From Paradesertivirga mongoliensis (GTDB lineage: Bacteria > Bacteroidota > Bacteroidia > Sphingobacteriales > Sphingobacteriaceae): a stretch of 64,000 nucleotides of DNA. Every line of letters begins with the position of its first letter. Within the stretch, counting starts at the first letter, position 1. The notes below the pieces were generated by a model. The model had not been told where the DNA came from. It did not search any database and saw only the letters and a list, made by a program, of their open reading frames with translations. The position numbers were made by a program, and so were the translations under genes. Positions 41,564 to 50,985 of the stretch are shown here, one piece after another. The stretch spans positions 806,001-870,000 of the forward strand of contig NZ_JAFMZO010000002.1 in NCBI RefSeq assembly GCF_024436395.1, in the 5' to 3' direction.

Positions 41564-42223
41564 TCACCACGCCTTGTCCCCCACCAGCGGCACAAAGCGA
41601 AACGTGTCGAGCTCAATTTTCTCGTAATCATGTTCATTTACGCGCAGTACGGTGATCATTTTTTGAGACTTTTCATCCCCTACCGGGATAACGCAAATAC
41701 CACCAATTTTTAGTTGCTTCAGTAAATCTTCAGGTACAAAGGGAGCGCCTGCGGTAACTAATATTTTGTCGTAAGGCGCATGCTGAGGAATTCCGCGAGA
41801 GCCGTCTCCTAAAAAAAATTCGGCTTTATAATTCATTTTATTAAGAAACAGTTTCGCTCTTTCATAAAGTTTCTCCTGCCGCTCGATGGTATAAACTTGT
41901 GCCTTTAGCTCAAGAAGCACGCAGGTTTGGTAACCAGAGCCCGTTCCGATTTCAAGAACCTTTTCCCCTGGTGAGATATGAAGCAATTGGGTTTGATAAG
42001 CTACTGTATATGGCTGCGAAATGGTTTGCCCTTCTCCTATCGGGAAAGCTATGTCCCTATAGGCCTGGTTCCAGAAAGTTTCGTCGAAGAAATAATGGCG
42101 CGGCACTTTTTCTATGGCTTTTAACACATCTTCAGATTCGATTTTCCTCTCATCTCTCAGAAATGAAACCAGCTTTTTGCGAGCTCCCCTCTCCCGGTAA
42201 TTATCTATAAATTTATACGCCAT
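41564..42223 (-). CDS. pcm: Protein-L-isoaspartate O-methyltransferase
   Basis: Repairs isoaspartyl residues in ageing proteins by methylating them with SAM. The 219 residues have the signature GQTISQPYTVAYQTQLL and the SAM loop VLEIGTGSGYQTCVL around 75-90, and FLGDGSRGIPQHAPYDKILV. Complete. A perfect -7 type box TATTTTTG ends seven bases before the ATG on the minus strand (42231-42238). Single gene. Confidence 0.95.
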   Translation of the reverse strand: MAYKFIDNYRERGARKKLVSFLRDERKIESEDVLKAIEKVPRHYFFDETFWNQAYRDIAFPIGEGQTISQPYTVAYQTQLLHISPGEKVLEIGTGSGYQTCVLLELKAQVYTIERQEKLYERAKLFLNKMNYKAEFFLGDGSRGIPQHAPYDKILVTAGAPFVPEDLLKQLKIGGICVIPVGDEKSQKMITVLRVNEHDYEKIELDTFRFVPLVGDKAW

Positions 42224-42338
42224 TCTTTTGCAAAAATACGCTTTGAAAACAAATCAGAGGGCAAACCAAAATATAAATTTGAACTTTATTGATAGACTAT
42301 TAAATTAAATCGATAATAAAATTTGCTACTTTTACGGT

Positions 42339-43094
42339 ATGATTGATTCAGGTTTAAAAGGGATATTTATAGCTATAGCTTTCTTCTTTTCGATTACTGC
42401 AGCAGCTCAAATAACCAGGATTGACACCGTCACTGCTACCGATGTCAACTTAAAACCCTCTCAATTTAGGACTCAAAGGCTATATATGTATACCATCGGC
42501 CTTAAGGTATACAGTCTTGAAGAGTTTCCGAAAATCCTGAACCAGACGAATCCTAACGATCTTCAGAACACGGTTCTAAACGGTTTATTTGTAAAGTTGA
42601 ATGACAATCAGATCAGCTACCGCCTGTCGGCGAACTACTACCGTAAAAACATTTCGTTCAAAAATGAATGCGAAGACTGCGAAGAAGCAAACGGAAGGTT
42701 AAAAGATTTTTCTACCCGGATAGGATTTGAGAAGAACTTTATTTACGGAGCAGTACAACCCTATCTTGCTTTCGATATTGGTTATAGAAGAAACTCGTTT
42801 AAAGGTGATGTTAAAAACGCATCTTCTCTCGACTATACCAACCCTTACGAGGTTTCTACGCTCAAAAACGGATTCTCTATGTCACCCAACTTTGGTTTAA
42901 AAGTTAGCCCAATAAGCCATATTACGATAGCAGTGGAAACAGGAATTACTCTGCTGTATAGTTACGAGAAGCAGGAAAGGGTTTATAATGACGCGGGCCG
43001 AACCAGAACCTTCAGCCAGTTTAACAAATGGGAGTTTTTACTTCGCCCGGTCAGCATGTTATCGCTGCAGTATAATTTTGGTTTTACCTATTAA
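42339..43094 (+). CDS. Putative outer-membrane beta-barrel protein
   Basis: A 251-residue exported protein. The signal peptide covers about residues 1-22 (IAIAFFFSITAAAQ); the rest has alternating polar and aromatic strands, ends in the aromatic strand SLQYNFGFTY and resembles a small eight- to ten-stranded barrel (OmpA-like shape), but I recognise no named family. A pair of cysteines (CEDCEE near residue 115) is unusual. A TACTTTTA box ends four bases before the ATG. The stop overlaps that of priA in a TTAA. Confidence 0.65.
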   Translation: MIDSGLKGIFIAIAFFFSITAAAQITRIDTVTATDVNLKPSQFRTQRLYMYTIGLKVYSLEEFPKILNQTNPNDLQNTVLNGLFVKLNDNQISYRLSANYYRKNISFKNECEDCEEANGRLKDFSTRIGFEKNFIYGAVQPYLAFDIGYRRNSFKGDVKNASSLDYTNPYEVSTLKNGFSMSPNFGLKVSPISHITIAVETGITLLYSYEKQERVYNDAGRTRTFSQFNKWEFLLRPVSMLSLQYNFGFTY

Positions 43095-45571
43095 TACGGA
43101 TCCACGTCTACCTGGACAAAAGCCCCTTTATTTAACTTGTTCGTTTCCATGGCAGATAAAACGTCGGCAAGGAAGTTCTTTACTTTCGCGATAGAGATAC
43201 CGTTGCGCTCCACTTTAATATAAATAGTCTTGATGTAATAGTTTCTGATTCTGCTAACCATGGGCTCTTCCGGACCGAGTACCCGCTTTCCCAACGTCGA
43301 TTTAAGATCTATAGAAAGACGATAGGCAATATCCGACAACAACATAGGATCTTTGTGTTTTATGTCCAGACGGATCAAGCGGTAAAGAGGCGGATATAGA
43401 AATGTCTTCCGCTCGGCAACCTCACGATTAAACAGGCCCTCAAAATCATTTTTTATCACCTGTTCAATTACACGATGCGAAGGGTTGTAAGTTTGAATGA
43501 TCACCTTTCCGATCTTATCCCGCCTCCCTGCCCGGCCTGCAACCTGCGACAGCATCTGAAAGCTTCGCTCGTATGCTCTAAAATCAGGGTAATTGAGCAT
43601 ACTATCGGCACTTATGATACCTATTACGGTTACATTACCAAAGTCGAGCCCCTTTGCTACCATCTGCGTGCCAACCAGCACATCGATTTTTGCATCTTCA
43701 AAGTCGGCTATTAATTTTTGAAAGCTGTTTTTAGAACGCGTGGTGTCCAGATCCATACGGGCTATTCGGGCCTCGGGAATAATAAACTGTAAATCTTCCT
43801 CAATCTTCTCGGTGCCAAAGCCCTTCTGTTCAATATGCGTTGAGCCACATGCCGGACATCTGGCGATCGTCTCCTGTTTATATCCGCAATAATGGCAATG
43901 CAATTTCCCCGAGCTTTTATGATAGGTTAAACTCACATCACAATTAATGCATTTGGGCAGGTATCCGCAGGTGCGGCAAAGCAAAATGGGCGTGTAACCT
44001 CTCCTGTTCTGAAATAAAATAACCTGCTCCTTATTCTCAAGGGCGAGCTTTATTTCCGCCAGCAAGACACTTGTAAAATTAGACTGGATTGTTTTTTTGT
44101 TCGTTTCGTCGGTAATGCTCACTACTTCAATCTGTGGTAGTTTAGACGCACCAAACCGTTCAACCAGTTCTGCCAATCCGTATTTATCCGTTTGCACGTT
44201 ATAATAGCTCTCTAGCGAAGGAGTTGCAGAACCAAGCAAGACTTTCGCCTTATGCACCCGGGCAAGATAAATTGCTGTATCCCGGGCATGGTAGCGAGGC
44301 GCGGGATCGAATTGTTTATATGAAGCTTCGTGTTCTTCGTCTACAATAATTAATCCCAAATTTGAGAAGGGCAGGAAAACCGACGACCGCGCGCCAAGCA
44401 CAATATCATACTCGTTCTTCAGCACCTTGTTCCACACTTCGGCGCGCTCATTATCGCTGAAACGCGAGTGATAAATTCCGATTTTTGATCCGAAATAGCG
44501 CCGGAGCCGCTCAATCATCTGAGCTGTTAAAGCAATCTCAGGCAATAGATACAGAACCTGCCTTCCTTTAAGTACAGCCTCCTCTATTAGTTTAATGTAT
44601 AGTTGTGTTTTTCCCGACGATGTTATGCCATGAAGCAACACCACATCCCTACTGGCAAACTGCTTCTCAATTTCCGTAAAGGCCTTTTTCTGTGGGTCAC
44701 TCAGTTCGTAAGTGTTATCAGCTTCCTGTTCGCCGGTCGTTAAACGGCTCACCACTTTATCTTCCTGAACAAATATCTCCTTATCCAGGAGCGTTTTCAA
44801 AGCAGAGGCGCCACATCCCGATTCCTCCAGCAATACACTTTTCAAAACCTCCCGACCGTCTTTACTTAATTTAATATACGCAAGTAATGCGTCAAGCTGT
44901 TTTGGAGCCCTTTCAAGCACCTGAAAAAGAGCTTTGCGATTTTCTGCCTCCAGGTAAAGTGGATTCAACAATATATAGGCCTTCTTACGGGGTTTATATC
45001 TGTCGGATATTTCTTCTGATATATGTATAACTCCCTTTTCGAACAAGCCTTTCAGGAGAGGGAATACTGTTTTTTGCCCCAGCAAATTAGCGATATCACT
45101 AATCTTTAACTCCGGCTGCAATTCCAGCGCTTCAATGATCAAAAACTCCTTGTCGTTCAACAACGATTTATCATATCCAGCCTCTTGTAGCAGGATTATC
45201 CGGGTTTCACTGGCAAGTTTCAATGCAGCCGGCAGAGCAGCCTGCATTACTTCCCCAATATAGCACATGTAATACTCAGCGATCCACTGCCATACCTGCA
45301 ATTGCCTGGCATTTACAATTGCCTCATCATCAAGCACCTCAATAATATATTTAGCTTCATAAAGCAAAGGTGGCTCCTCTGTGATTTTTAAGATTATCGC
45401 AGTATAAATACGGCTTTTACCGAATTGAACAATCACACGTTTCCCTATCGCAAGGCTTTCATTCAGGGTGTGAGGGACTCTGTATGTATATGTTTTAGGG
45501 ATAGACAGAGGAAGAATTACTTCGACAAAAAAGGTTTGCCTGCCGCCTGCGCCCTCATTAAATTCAAGCAT
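43091..45571 (-). CDS. priA: Primosomal replication protein N' (helicase)
   Basis: Reloads the replicative helicase at collapsed forks. The 826 residues comprise a 3' end-binding and winged-helix N-terminal half, the helicase core with Walker A GITSSGKTQLY near 315 and DEEHEASYK near 420, and two zinc sites from eight cysteines (CRTCG, CINCD, CHYCG and CPACG). Complete. It starts directly after the DUF423 gene's stop (no base between), so the two are one operon. The 3' end is convergent with a small outer-membrane gene and shares TTAA as stop. Confidence 0.97.
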   Translation of the reverse strand: MLEFNEGAGGRQTFFVEVILPLSIPKTYTYRVPHTLNESLAIGKRVIVQFGKSRIYTAIILKITEEPPLLYEAKYIIEVLDDEAIVNARQLQVWQWIAEYYMCYIGEVMQAALPAALKLASETRIILLQEAGYDKSLLNDKEFLIIEALELQPELKISDIANLLGQKTVFPLLKGLFEKGVIHISEEISDRYKPRKKAYILLNPLYLEAENRKALFQVLERAPKQLDALLAYIKLSKDGREVLKSVLLEESGCGASALKTLLDKEIFVQEDKVVSRLTTGEQEADNTYELSDPQKKAFTEIEKQFASRDVVLLHGITSSGKTQLYIKLIEEAVLKGRQVLYLLPEIALTAQMIERLRRYFGSKIGIYHSRFSDNERAEVWNKVLKNEYDIVLGARSSVFLPFSNLGLIIVDEEHEASYKQFDPAPRYHARDTAIYLARVHKAKVLLGSATPSLESYYNVQTDKYGLAELVERFGASKLPQIEVVSITDETNKKTIQSNFTSVLLAEIKLALENKEQVILFQNRRGYTPILLCRTCGYLPKCINCDVSLTYHKSSGKLHCHYCGYKQETIARCPACGSTHIEQKGFGTEKIEEDLQFIIPEARIARMDLDTTRSKNSFQKLIADFEDAKIDVLVGTQMVAKGLDFGNVTVIGIISADSMLNYPDFRAYERSFQMLSQVAGRAGRRDKIGKVIIQTYNPSHRVIEQVIKNDFEGLFNREVAERKTFLYPPLYRLIRLDIKHKDPMLLSDIAYRLSIDLKSTLGKRVLGPEEPMVSRIRNYYIKTIYIKVERNGISIAKVKNFLADVLSAMETNKLNKGAFVQVDVDPY

Positions 45572-45955
45572 TTATTTATTCTTTAGAGCAGCAAAAAGCA
45601 GAAACAACCAGCCTAAAATCAACAAGAGCCCACCAAGCGGGGTAACCGGGCCCAGAAATGAAAAGTTTATTTTACTGAGTTCTGTGGTAGACAAAAGATA
45701 AATAGACCCGGAAAAGATGAGCATACCCAAGGTAAACGACCAATAGGCAAAACGAATGGAACGGCTTCTGTATTTCGAAAAATTAGACAAGAAAAGCAAG
45801 GCCAGAGTATGATAAAACTGATAACTAACCGCTGTCTTCCAGGACTCAAGGCTGGAAGGCGAAAGGCTTTCTTTCAAAGCGTGCGCTCCAAAAGCACCTA
45901 AAATTACCGCACTTAATCCAAAAATTGAAGCTGTAATTATGATTTGCCTATTCAT
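45572..45955 (-). CDS. DUF423 membrane protein
   Basis: A 127-residue membrane protein with four helices. The first helix contains LSAVILGAFGAHALKESL, which is the DUF423 (YgdD) signature; the ending LILGWLFLLFAALKNK is also typical. Function unknown. Located upstream of priA with no gap and on the same strand. Confidence 0.92.
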   Translation of the reverse strand: MNRQIIITASIFGLSAVILGAFGAHALKESLSPSSLESWKTAVSYQFYHTLALLFLSNFSKYRSRSIRFAYWSFTLGMLIFSGSIYLLSTTELSKINFSFLGPVTPLGGLLLILGWLFLLFAALKNK

Positions 45956-46031
45956 AACATAACATGATTTGCTAATTTAATAATAGTGTTAAGATTTCTT
46001 ACTGTTAAAAGAGTTAATTTTGTATTGACTG

Positions 46032-47609
46032 ATGAGGAATATAATCATACTGTGTACAATTTTGATATTCGCTATTGCAGCCCTTGCAGCGAAATACTTT
46101 TCAGTTCTGGCCGGAAGAGGAGACAACATCACAAAGGTGCTAAATTATATTCCCGCTGACGCAGCCCTGGTACTTCAATTCAACAATGACCAATCATTTT
46201 ATGAAATTTTTAAAGACTATAAACCTTTCAATGCCATTATCGGCAAACACAGGGCAGCCGAAATCAGCCGTCTGAAGGATTTACTTAATACACCCACCCT
46301 ATCCGAAAATACTTCCGACACCAAAGTCTTTCTTTCTTTCCATCACGGAAAAGACTCCCTGGAATTTCTTTATAGTATGAATCTTGGGAAAGAACTTTCC
46401 ACAGAAAACATACAAGAAGTGGTGTCGGACATACCGAATCTTACTATAAAAGCGCTTTATAACGACGTTTATGCGCTTCAGTTCAGCTCCTTCAAAAAGC
46501 CGCTTTATCTCCTTTTAAGGCAGGGAATAGCCATTGCCAGCTTTTCAGAAGATCTGGTGAAAAAATGCATTGACCCTCAGGCGGCCCACTTGAGCAACGA
46601 GGCTGTAGAAGAAATTCACAAAATCAGCACTAAGAATTTTAATTCCCCCGTAAACCTATTTATCAATCATCCGGTTGTGTCCCCCTTCCTAAAGCATTTC
46701 GCTCTTGGGAAAGCACAAGGCAACTCTGCGCTTCTCGCTAACTTGAAAGGCTCGTCGGCATTAAGTATGAACTTCAAAAGCGACGCAGTAATGTTTAATG
46801 GCATAAGCTCAGTAGACTCTTTAGAACTAAACTACCTCAACCTTTTTCTCCATCAAAAATCTGCTCCGAACACCATAAAGAAGATCCTCCCTGAAAATAC
46901 GTCCACCTTCTTAGCCTTCGGCTTATCAGATGTTAAACGGTTTCATAACGACCTAAAAGCCTATTTCAAAAAGCGAAACGAATTACAAAAGCTGGAAGAA
47001 CAAATTACAAGTATAAAAACCACAACAGGCGTCGACCTTAACAGAGATCTTAAGCCCCTGCTTGATAAAGAGTTTGTATCGGTTGAGAATTCGTACGGCG
47101 AAGCATTTGCAATAATTAAAGTTACTAATGGCAGAGATGTAAACTTTAAACTACAATTAATAAGCCGACAAGTAAATGAGTTTGTAAGCCAGGTAAATCA
47201 CAGCCACATCTTTTATTACTACTTTGGCGAGCCACTAAAGAAATTTCCAAGACCTTATTTCGGAGTTGCCGACAATTACCTCATCATCGCGAACATGCCG
47301 GGCATTATCACAAACTTTTTGTCGGTTTATGAAAGCGAGCGCTTTTTGCATCAAACGGAAGATTTTAAACGTCATGACCAATTGGTGGCAAACCAGAGCA
47401 ATATTTTTTATTTTCTGAACGTAAAGAGATCCTCCAGATTGGTTAGAACTCATCTAAAACCTGGCTATGCCGAATTGCTAGATAAGGAGGATTCAGAACT
47501 GAAGCAGTTCAACGGGCTTTCTTACCAATGGACCTCTGACGGGGGACATTTTTTTACTAATTTTTATCTAAGCTACAACCCTACCGACAGTATTGCGTTA
47601 AACAATTAA
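46032..47609 (+). CDS. Hypothetical protein with N-terminal membrane anchor
   Basis: A 525-residue protein. One hydrophobic helix at residues 4-23 (IIILCTILIFAIAALAA) is followed by a large soluble domain with patterns reminiscent of DUF3352 (YIPADAALVLQFNN near the start), but this is a weak visual match only. It is followed 19 bases later by a DUF5723-type outer-membrane protein in the same direction, so the two are likely an operon. A TAATTTTG box lies nine bases before the ATG. Location would be periplasmic, anchored in the inner membrane. Confidence 0.6.
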   Translation: MRNIIILCTILIFAIAALAAKYFSVLAGRGDNITKVLNYIPADAALVLQFNNDQSFYEIFKDYKPFNAIIGKHRAAEISRLKDLLNTPTLSENTSDTKVFLSFHHGKDSLEFLYSMNLGKELSTENIQEVVSDIPNLTIKALYNDVYALQFSSFKKPLYLLLRQGIAIASFSEDLVKKCIDPQAAHLSNEAVEEIHKISTKNFNSPVNLFINHPVVSPFLKHFALGKAQGNSALLANLKGSSALSMNFKSDAVMFNGISSVDSLELNYLNLFLHQKSAPNTIKKILPENTSTFLAFGLSDVKRFHNDLKAYFKKRNELQKLEEQITSIKTTTGVDLNRDLKPLLDKEFVSVENSYGEAFAIIKVTNGRDVNFKLQLISRQVNEFVSQVNHSHIFYYYFGEPLKKFPRPYFGVADNYLIIANMPGIITNFLSVYESERFLHQTEDFKRHDQLVANQSNIFYFLNVKRSSRLVRTHLKPGYAELLDKEDSELKQFNGLSYQWTSDGGHFFTNFYLSYNPTDSIALNN

Positions 47610-47628
47610 ATTGCCGTTCACCTGTCTG

Positions 47629-49053
47629 ATGAAGAACTACTTTCTATCGCTTTGCTTTTTGTTTTTAGTCACCACTACTGGCTTTTCACAGTTTAGCTTG
47701 TACAACACCCGTACCTTGTACGACTCATTTGAAAATCCAGCCCAAAAGGCCTTTTACGCCGATACCAGTCGCACCTACGCCTTCAATTTTTTCATCCCCA
47801 ATTTTTCGGTGAATGCCACCATCCTGGGTCCGGCTCAAACAACTTTTAAAAGTCTTCTCTTTGGCGGAAAGTTTAACACCAGTGATCTCGAGCTCGGGAG
47901 CAACGCTGAAATGAACAAGATCTACTTCAATGAAAATGCTTACCTGGCCATGTTTAAGATTTTTAAGGGAGCGAAGTTCAATCAGGAAATTGGCTTCGCC
48001 TGGCAAATACGCTCGTATGGGAACGTGGCGGTAAGCAACGAAACACTGGCGCTTTTTAACAATTACAATCTTCTTTCACAATCTGCCGACAACCGGTTCA
48101 ATAATTCGGGGACGGCGACCTCCTATCATCAGTTTGCTTTTACTTTTCGTGAAGATTATAACAAAAGGCTTGGACTAGGAATAAAACTCAGCTATTTAAG
48201 TGGGATTGCACATAGTAAACTACAAATGGAAGAATCTTCACTGGCGTTCAATGAAACCGACAAAACTTACGCAATGGCGCTAAGGGGAACTCTCCGATCA
48301 AACTTCCTATTGGATGACCCCGACAAAACCTTGATCGTTCCGGGTTTCAAAAATCCGGGGGCGGCACTAAGCCTGAGTGCCAATTACAAACTCAAACGCG
48401 GCTTTACCTTGCTGGCAAATGTTAAAGACCTGGGATTTATCTATTGGAGCAAAACTCCCTATAAATTTACGATCGACAAGACCGTACAATTTACGCAAGG
48501 CGAAAAGCAATCGTCGATAAATAGCAAATTGAAAAAAGATTTTTTTAAGAATCCCGATTCGTCGAAATTTAAAACGCCTATCAATAGCCGCGTTGAATTG
48601 CTCGTCAACAAGGACTTAGGCTCATATCAGCCAAACTTGCTTATCTCAAAAAACCTGTTCGAAAAAGGAGGCGATATCGCTTTAATTAATACCTATCGGC
48701 ACAGAGCACTGAACCTAAGCTTGTCTACAGCATATAACCTCCACAACTACTTTCAGGTTGGCGGACAGTTTATGTTAAAGTCGCCCAATGCCGAATTCTT
48801 TATCGGAAGTGATCAGATTTTCGAAAACTATTATACGGCTAAAGGAGTACTTACTTCGGATGAAAAGATCGGAAAGGGAAAAACAGCAGCTTCGGTCTAT
48901 TTCGGATTTGCTATTAAGTATGGTGACCCAAAACAAAGGAGGCAAAACACAAACTTCATTCCGGTGGATGACAGGGATTTTAAAGAAGGATTCTTTAAAC
49001 GACTATATAAAAGGATCTTTAAAAGAAAGCGATTTGAAGGTCAGAGAGAATAG
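47629..49053 (+). CDS. DUF5723-type outer-membrane protein
   Basis: A 474-residue protein from the ATG at 47629 (an upstream TTG would add six residues and break the signal peptide). Signal: MKNYFLSLCFLFLVTTTGFS. The mature start QFSLYNTRTLYDSFENPAQK is the DUF5723 hallmark; strands of a beta-barrel follow. The C-terminus is unusual in ending with a basic tail (RLYKRIFKRKRFEGQRE), which would lie at the periplasmic side. Second gene of a likely operon with the preceding membrane-anchored protein; convergent with tsaB, with no base between the two stops. Confidence 0.8.
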   Translation: MKNYFLSLCFLFLVTTTGFSQFSLYNTRTLYDSFENPAQKAFYADTSRTYAFNFFIPNFSVNATILGPAQTTFKSLLFGGKFNTSDLELGSNAEMNKIYFNENAYLAMFKIFKGAKFNQEIGFAWQIRSYGNVAVSNETLALFNNYNLLSQSADNRFNNSGTATSYHQFAFTFREDYNKRLGLGIKLSYLSGIAHSKLQMEESSLAFNETDKTYAMALRGTLRSNFLLDDPDKTLIVPGFKNPGAALSLSANYKLKRGFTLLANVKDLGFIYWSKTPYKFTIDKTVQFTQGEKQSSINSKLKKDFFKNPDSSKFKTPINSRVELLVNKDLGSYQPNLLISKNLFEKGGDIALINTYRHRALNLSLSTAYNLHNYFQVGGQFMLKSPNAEFFIGSDQIFENYYTAKGVLTSDEKIGKGKTAASVYFGFAIKYGDPKQRRQNTNFIPVDDRDFKEGFFKRLYKRIFKRKRFEGQRE

Positions 49054-49743
49054 CTATTTGAGGGGTTTGGGTTGAGTAACTAAAAAATCCTTCAGGTAAA
49101 AAGGTTCAAAATAAGCCACATCCTCAAACTTCCCTTCGCTAAATTTTTCGTACGCCAGGCTGGTAAAATCTTTTGCGGAGTTAAGAAAATCTGCCGAGAA
49201 ACGTGCATTAGGGCTTCCGGCTAAAACATCGCTGCATTTCATCGCTCCATCACCAAAAAATATAATTTCCTGATTTTCCAGCAGACCGGAAAAAGATTCA
49301 GCATCGATAATCCGTGCAGCAACCGGCAAAATCTCTTCCAATTGCTGGTTATATATAGCGGTGTATACTTCCATTCTGCGGGCATCAATCATAGGGCAAA
49401 AAAATGCAGCATCACTCACATTCAAGCCTTTAAAGCCATTTGCCATTGCCTGGAGGGTATTTATCGCTATCAGCGGAATATCCAGCGCATAACACAAACC
49501 CTTGGCTGTAGAAACACCTATACGCAAGCCTGTGTACGAGCCAGGACCCATGCTCACGGCAACAGCAGTCAAATCTTCCATCTTCTTTCCGGCCACATTC
49601 ATTACCTCAGAAATTAAAAGGGTGAGATTGCCCGCATGGGCGTTTCGCTCGTTTAACTCTCTTAGTGCTATCGTATGGCCATTAAAAGCAAGGGCCACCG
49701 AGCAGGAAGATGTGGAAGTTTCTAGTTGAAGAATAAGTGCCAT
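49054..49743 (-). CDS. tsaB: tRNA threonylcarbamoyladenosine biosynthesis protein TsaB
   Basis: Partner of TsaD and TsaE in making t6A37 of tRNAs. From the ATG at 49743 the protein has 229 residues and starts MALILQLETSTSSCSVAL; a seven-codon longer reading is unlikely. The ASKHA-type fold shows the AVSMGPGSYTGLRIGVSTAK motif. Catalytic residues are absent, as is normal for TsaB. It is the last gene of a minus-strand run rpmH-rnpA-yidD-tsaB, 39 bases after yidD. Confidence 0.95.
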   Translation of the reverse strand: MALILQLETSTSSCSVALAFNGHTIALRELNERNAHAGNLTLLISEVMNVAGKKMEDLTAVAVSMGPGSYTGLRIGVSTAKGLCYALDIPLIAINTLQAMANGFKGLNVSDAAFFCPMIDARRMEVYTAIYNQQLEEILPVAARIIDAESFSGLLENQEIIFFGDGAMKCSDVLAGSPNARFSADFLNSAKDFTSLAYEKFSEGKFEDVAYFEPFYLKDFLVTQPKPLK

Positions 49744-49782
49744 TTTCAGAAGCCAAAGATGCAAATAAAACGGTAAAAGCCA

Positions 49783-50022
49783 TCAAGGAACAGGATCATG
49801 CCCGTGCCCTCCCCATGGATGACACCGGCCAATTCGCTTTATAGTGAGCCATAAGCCTTTAAAAGGGCCATGCCTTTTTATCGCCTCCATTCCGTATTGA
49901 GAACATGTAGGTGTAAACCTGCAGGAGGCTCCCAACAGCGGAGAAAGCAAATACTGATATAGCTTGATTAAAAACAGGAATATCGCAGAAAGAAGATCCT
50001 TAAACAGCTTAATTGGATTCAT
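49783..50022 (-). CDS. yidD: Membrane protein insertion efficiency factor YidD
   Basis: A 79-residue protein with [20 protein letters not shown], then [15 protein letters not shown] and a final [15 protein letters not shown], all family hallmarks with three conserved cysteines. It helps membrane-protein insertion together with YidC, attached peripherally to the inner membrane. It overlaps the end of rnpA by 14 bases, so they are co-translated. Confidence 0.95.
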   Translation of the reverse strand: MNPIKLFKDLLSAIFLFLIKLYQYLLSPLLGASCRFTPTCSQYGMEAIKRHGPFKGLWLTIKRIGRCHPWGGHGHDPVP

Positions 50023-50401
50023 TGGAGTACGAATCTGTTAGTTTTTTTAACGCCTGCTTTAACTTCTTCTCTATAAAGGGATATTCGGCTATATCTTTTC
50101 CGATATAATGAATACTAAAGATCAGATTCAATTGCTTTTCACCCAGAAAAGAATATAAATATTCGGCTTTATTCAATCGGTAAGCTTCTCTTATTCTGCG
50201 CTTTATCAAATTCCTATCCACAGCATGCCTGAAGTTTCGTTTGGAAACAGCAATTACAACCTGGGCGGGAAATTTAACAGTTAAGGTTTCGGGAGCCGAA
50301 ACAATGCGAAAGGGGTAAACTAAAAAAGAAGAACCATTACTGAAGAGCTTAGCTAAAAGCTTCTTACTACATAACCGTTCTTCTTTTTTGAATGTGTTCA
50401 T
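50009..50401 (-). CDS. rnpA: Ribonuclease P protein component
   Basis: Protein subunit of RNase P, needed for 5' processing of tRNAs. The 130 residues have the RNR signature in modified form: [20 protein letters not shown] (the typical VSKRxxxxAVxRNxxKRxxRE). Between rpmH and yidD, the usual order. The typical dnaA at the other end is not seen here. Confidence 0.95.
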   Translation of the reverse strand: MNTFKKEERLCSKKLLAKLFSNGSSFLVYPFRIVSAPETLTVKFPAQVVIAVSKRNFRHAVDRNLIKRRIREAYRLNKAEYLYSFLGEKQLNLIFSIHYIGKDIAEYPFIEKKLKQALKKLTDSYSNESN

Positions 50402-50473
50402 TTTGATTGCTATAACCTATGTGCAGATTTGATCTGCAGATTCCGCCGTAACGGACAGGACTGCAATCAAAAA

Positions 50474-50632
50474 TTATGATTTATGACGACGCTCGTCAGA
50501 AACGCTCAATCTTTTTCTGCCTTTTGCTCTACGAGACGCTAATACTCTTCTACCGTTAGCAGTACTCATACGCTCTCTGAATCCGTGCTTATTTCTTCTT
50601 TTTCTTTGAGAAGGCTGGAATGTTCTTTTCAT
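50474..50632 (-). CDS. rpmH: Large ribosomal subunit protein bL34
   Basis: A 52-residue basic protein read from ATG 50632 to TAA 50474: [20 protein letters not shown], then [20 protein letters not shown] and a short tail [12 protein letters not shown]. This is the full-length bL34 with the tail typical of Bacteroidota. It is short enough to be missed by length filters. It has a perfect promoter, and rnpA follows after 72 bases. Confidence 0.98.
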   Translation of the reverse strand: MKRTFQPSQRKRRNKHGFRERMSTANGRRVLASRRAKGRKRLSVSDERRHKS

Positions 50633-50676
50633 GACTTATATAAAACTATAAATTGTAGCTCTTAAAAACAAGAGTG

Positions 50677-50706
50677 CAAATGTAGGAGGATTTTTCCTGA
50701 AATCAA
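50677..50706 (-). promoter_or_regulatory. Promoter of rpmH
   Basis: On the minus strand TTG (50704-50706), a 19-base spacer and TACATTTG (50677-50684) match the consensus exactly. The leader to the rpmH ATG is about 38 bases. The spacer contains AGGAAAAATCCT, an imperfect dyad. Confidence 0.82.
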
Positions 50707-50985
50707 ATTTAAATTTAAGATTTGTGAAAAGATACTGTGTTCGTGTTTTCACCGTAGCACCATATTCATTCATACACGTGCGAGCCTGCCCGATACCCAG
50801 TCCATCAAGGGCTTTTTGATGCACACGGATAATCCCGGGTTTGAACTCATTTATCTGATCGTTATATTCTGAAGCCTTCTCAAATCAAATGAATCATTTG
50901 ACATCTTTAAAAATATCCGCAACAATTATTATCTCATCTATGTTGCAATTTGGACACTCATACAGAGTGTTATTAAAATCTATCT
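50707..50985. other. Region upstream of the manganese catalase with a gene scrap
   Basis: Just before the catalase start the inverted words ACACTC (50954-50959) and GAGTGT (50965-50970) flank a 5-base loop, a possible operator. On the minus strand 50883-50740 is open and protein-like (EFKPGIIRVHQKALDGLG, then QARTCMNEYGA), and a second segment ending YECPNCNIDEIIIVADIF precedes it in another frame at about 50970-50900; together they may be the decayed remains of one gene. None of this is named. Confidence 0.35.

Noticed and set aside
50636-50824. 62-codon minus-strand frame upstream of rpmH
   Set aside because: Contains the rpmH promoter and a protein-like scrap; not a complete gene. Noted as a possible remnant only.
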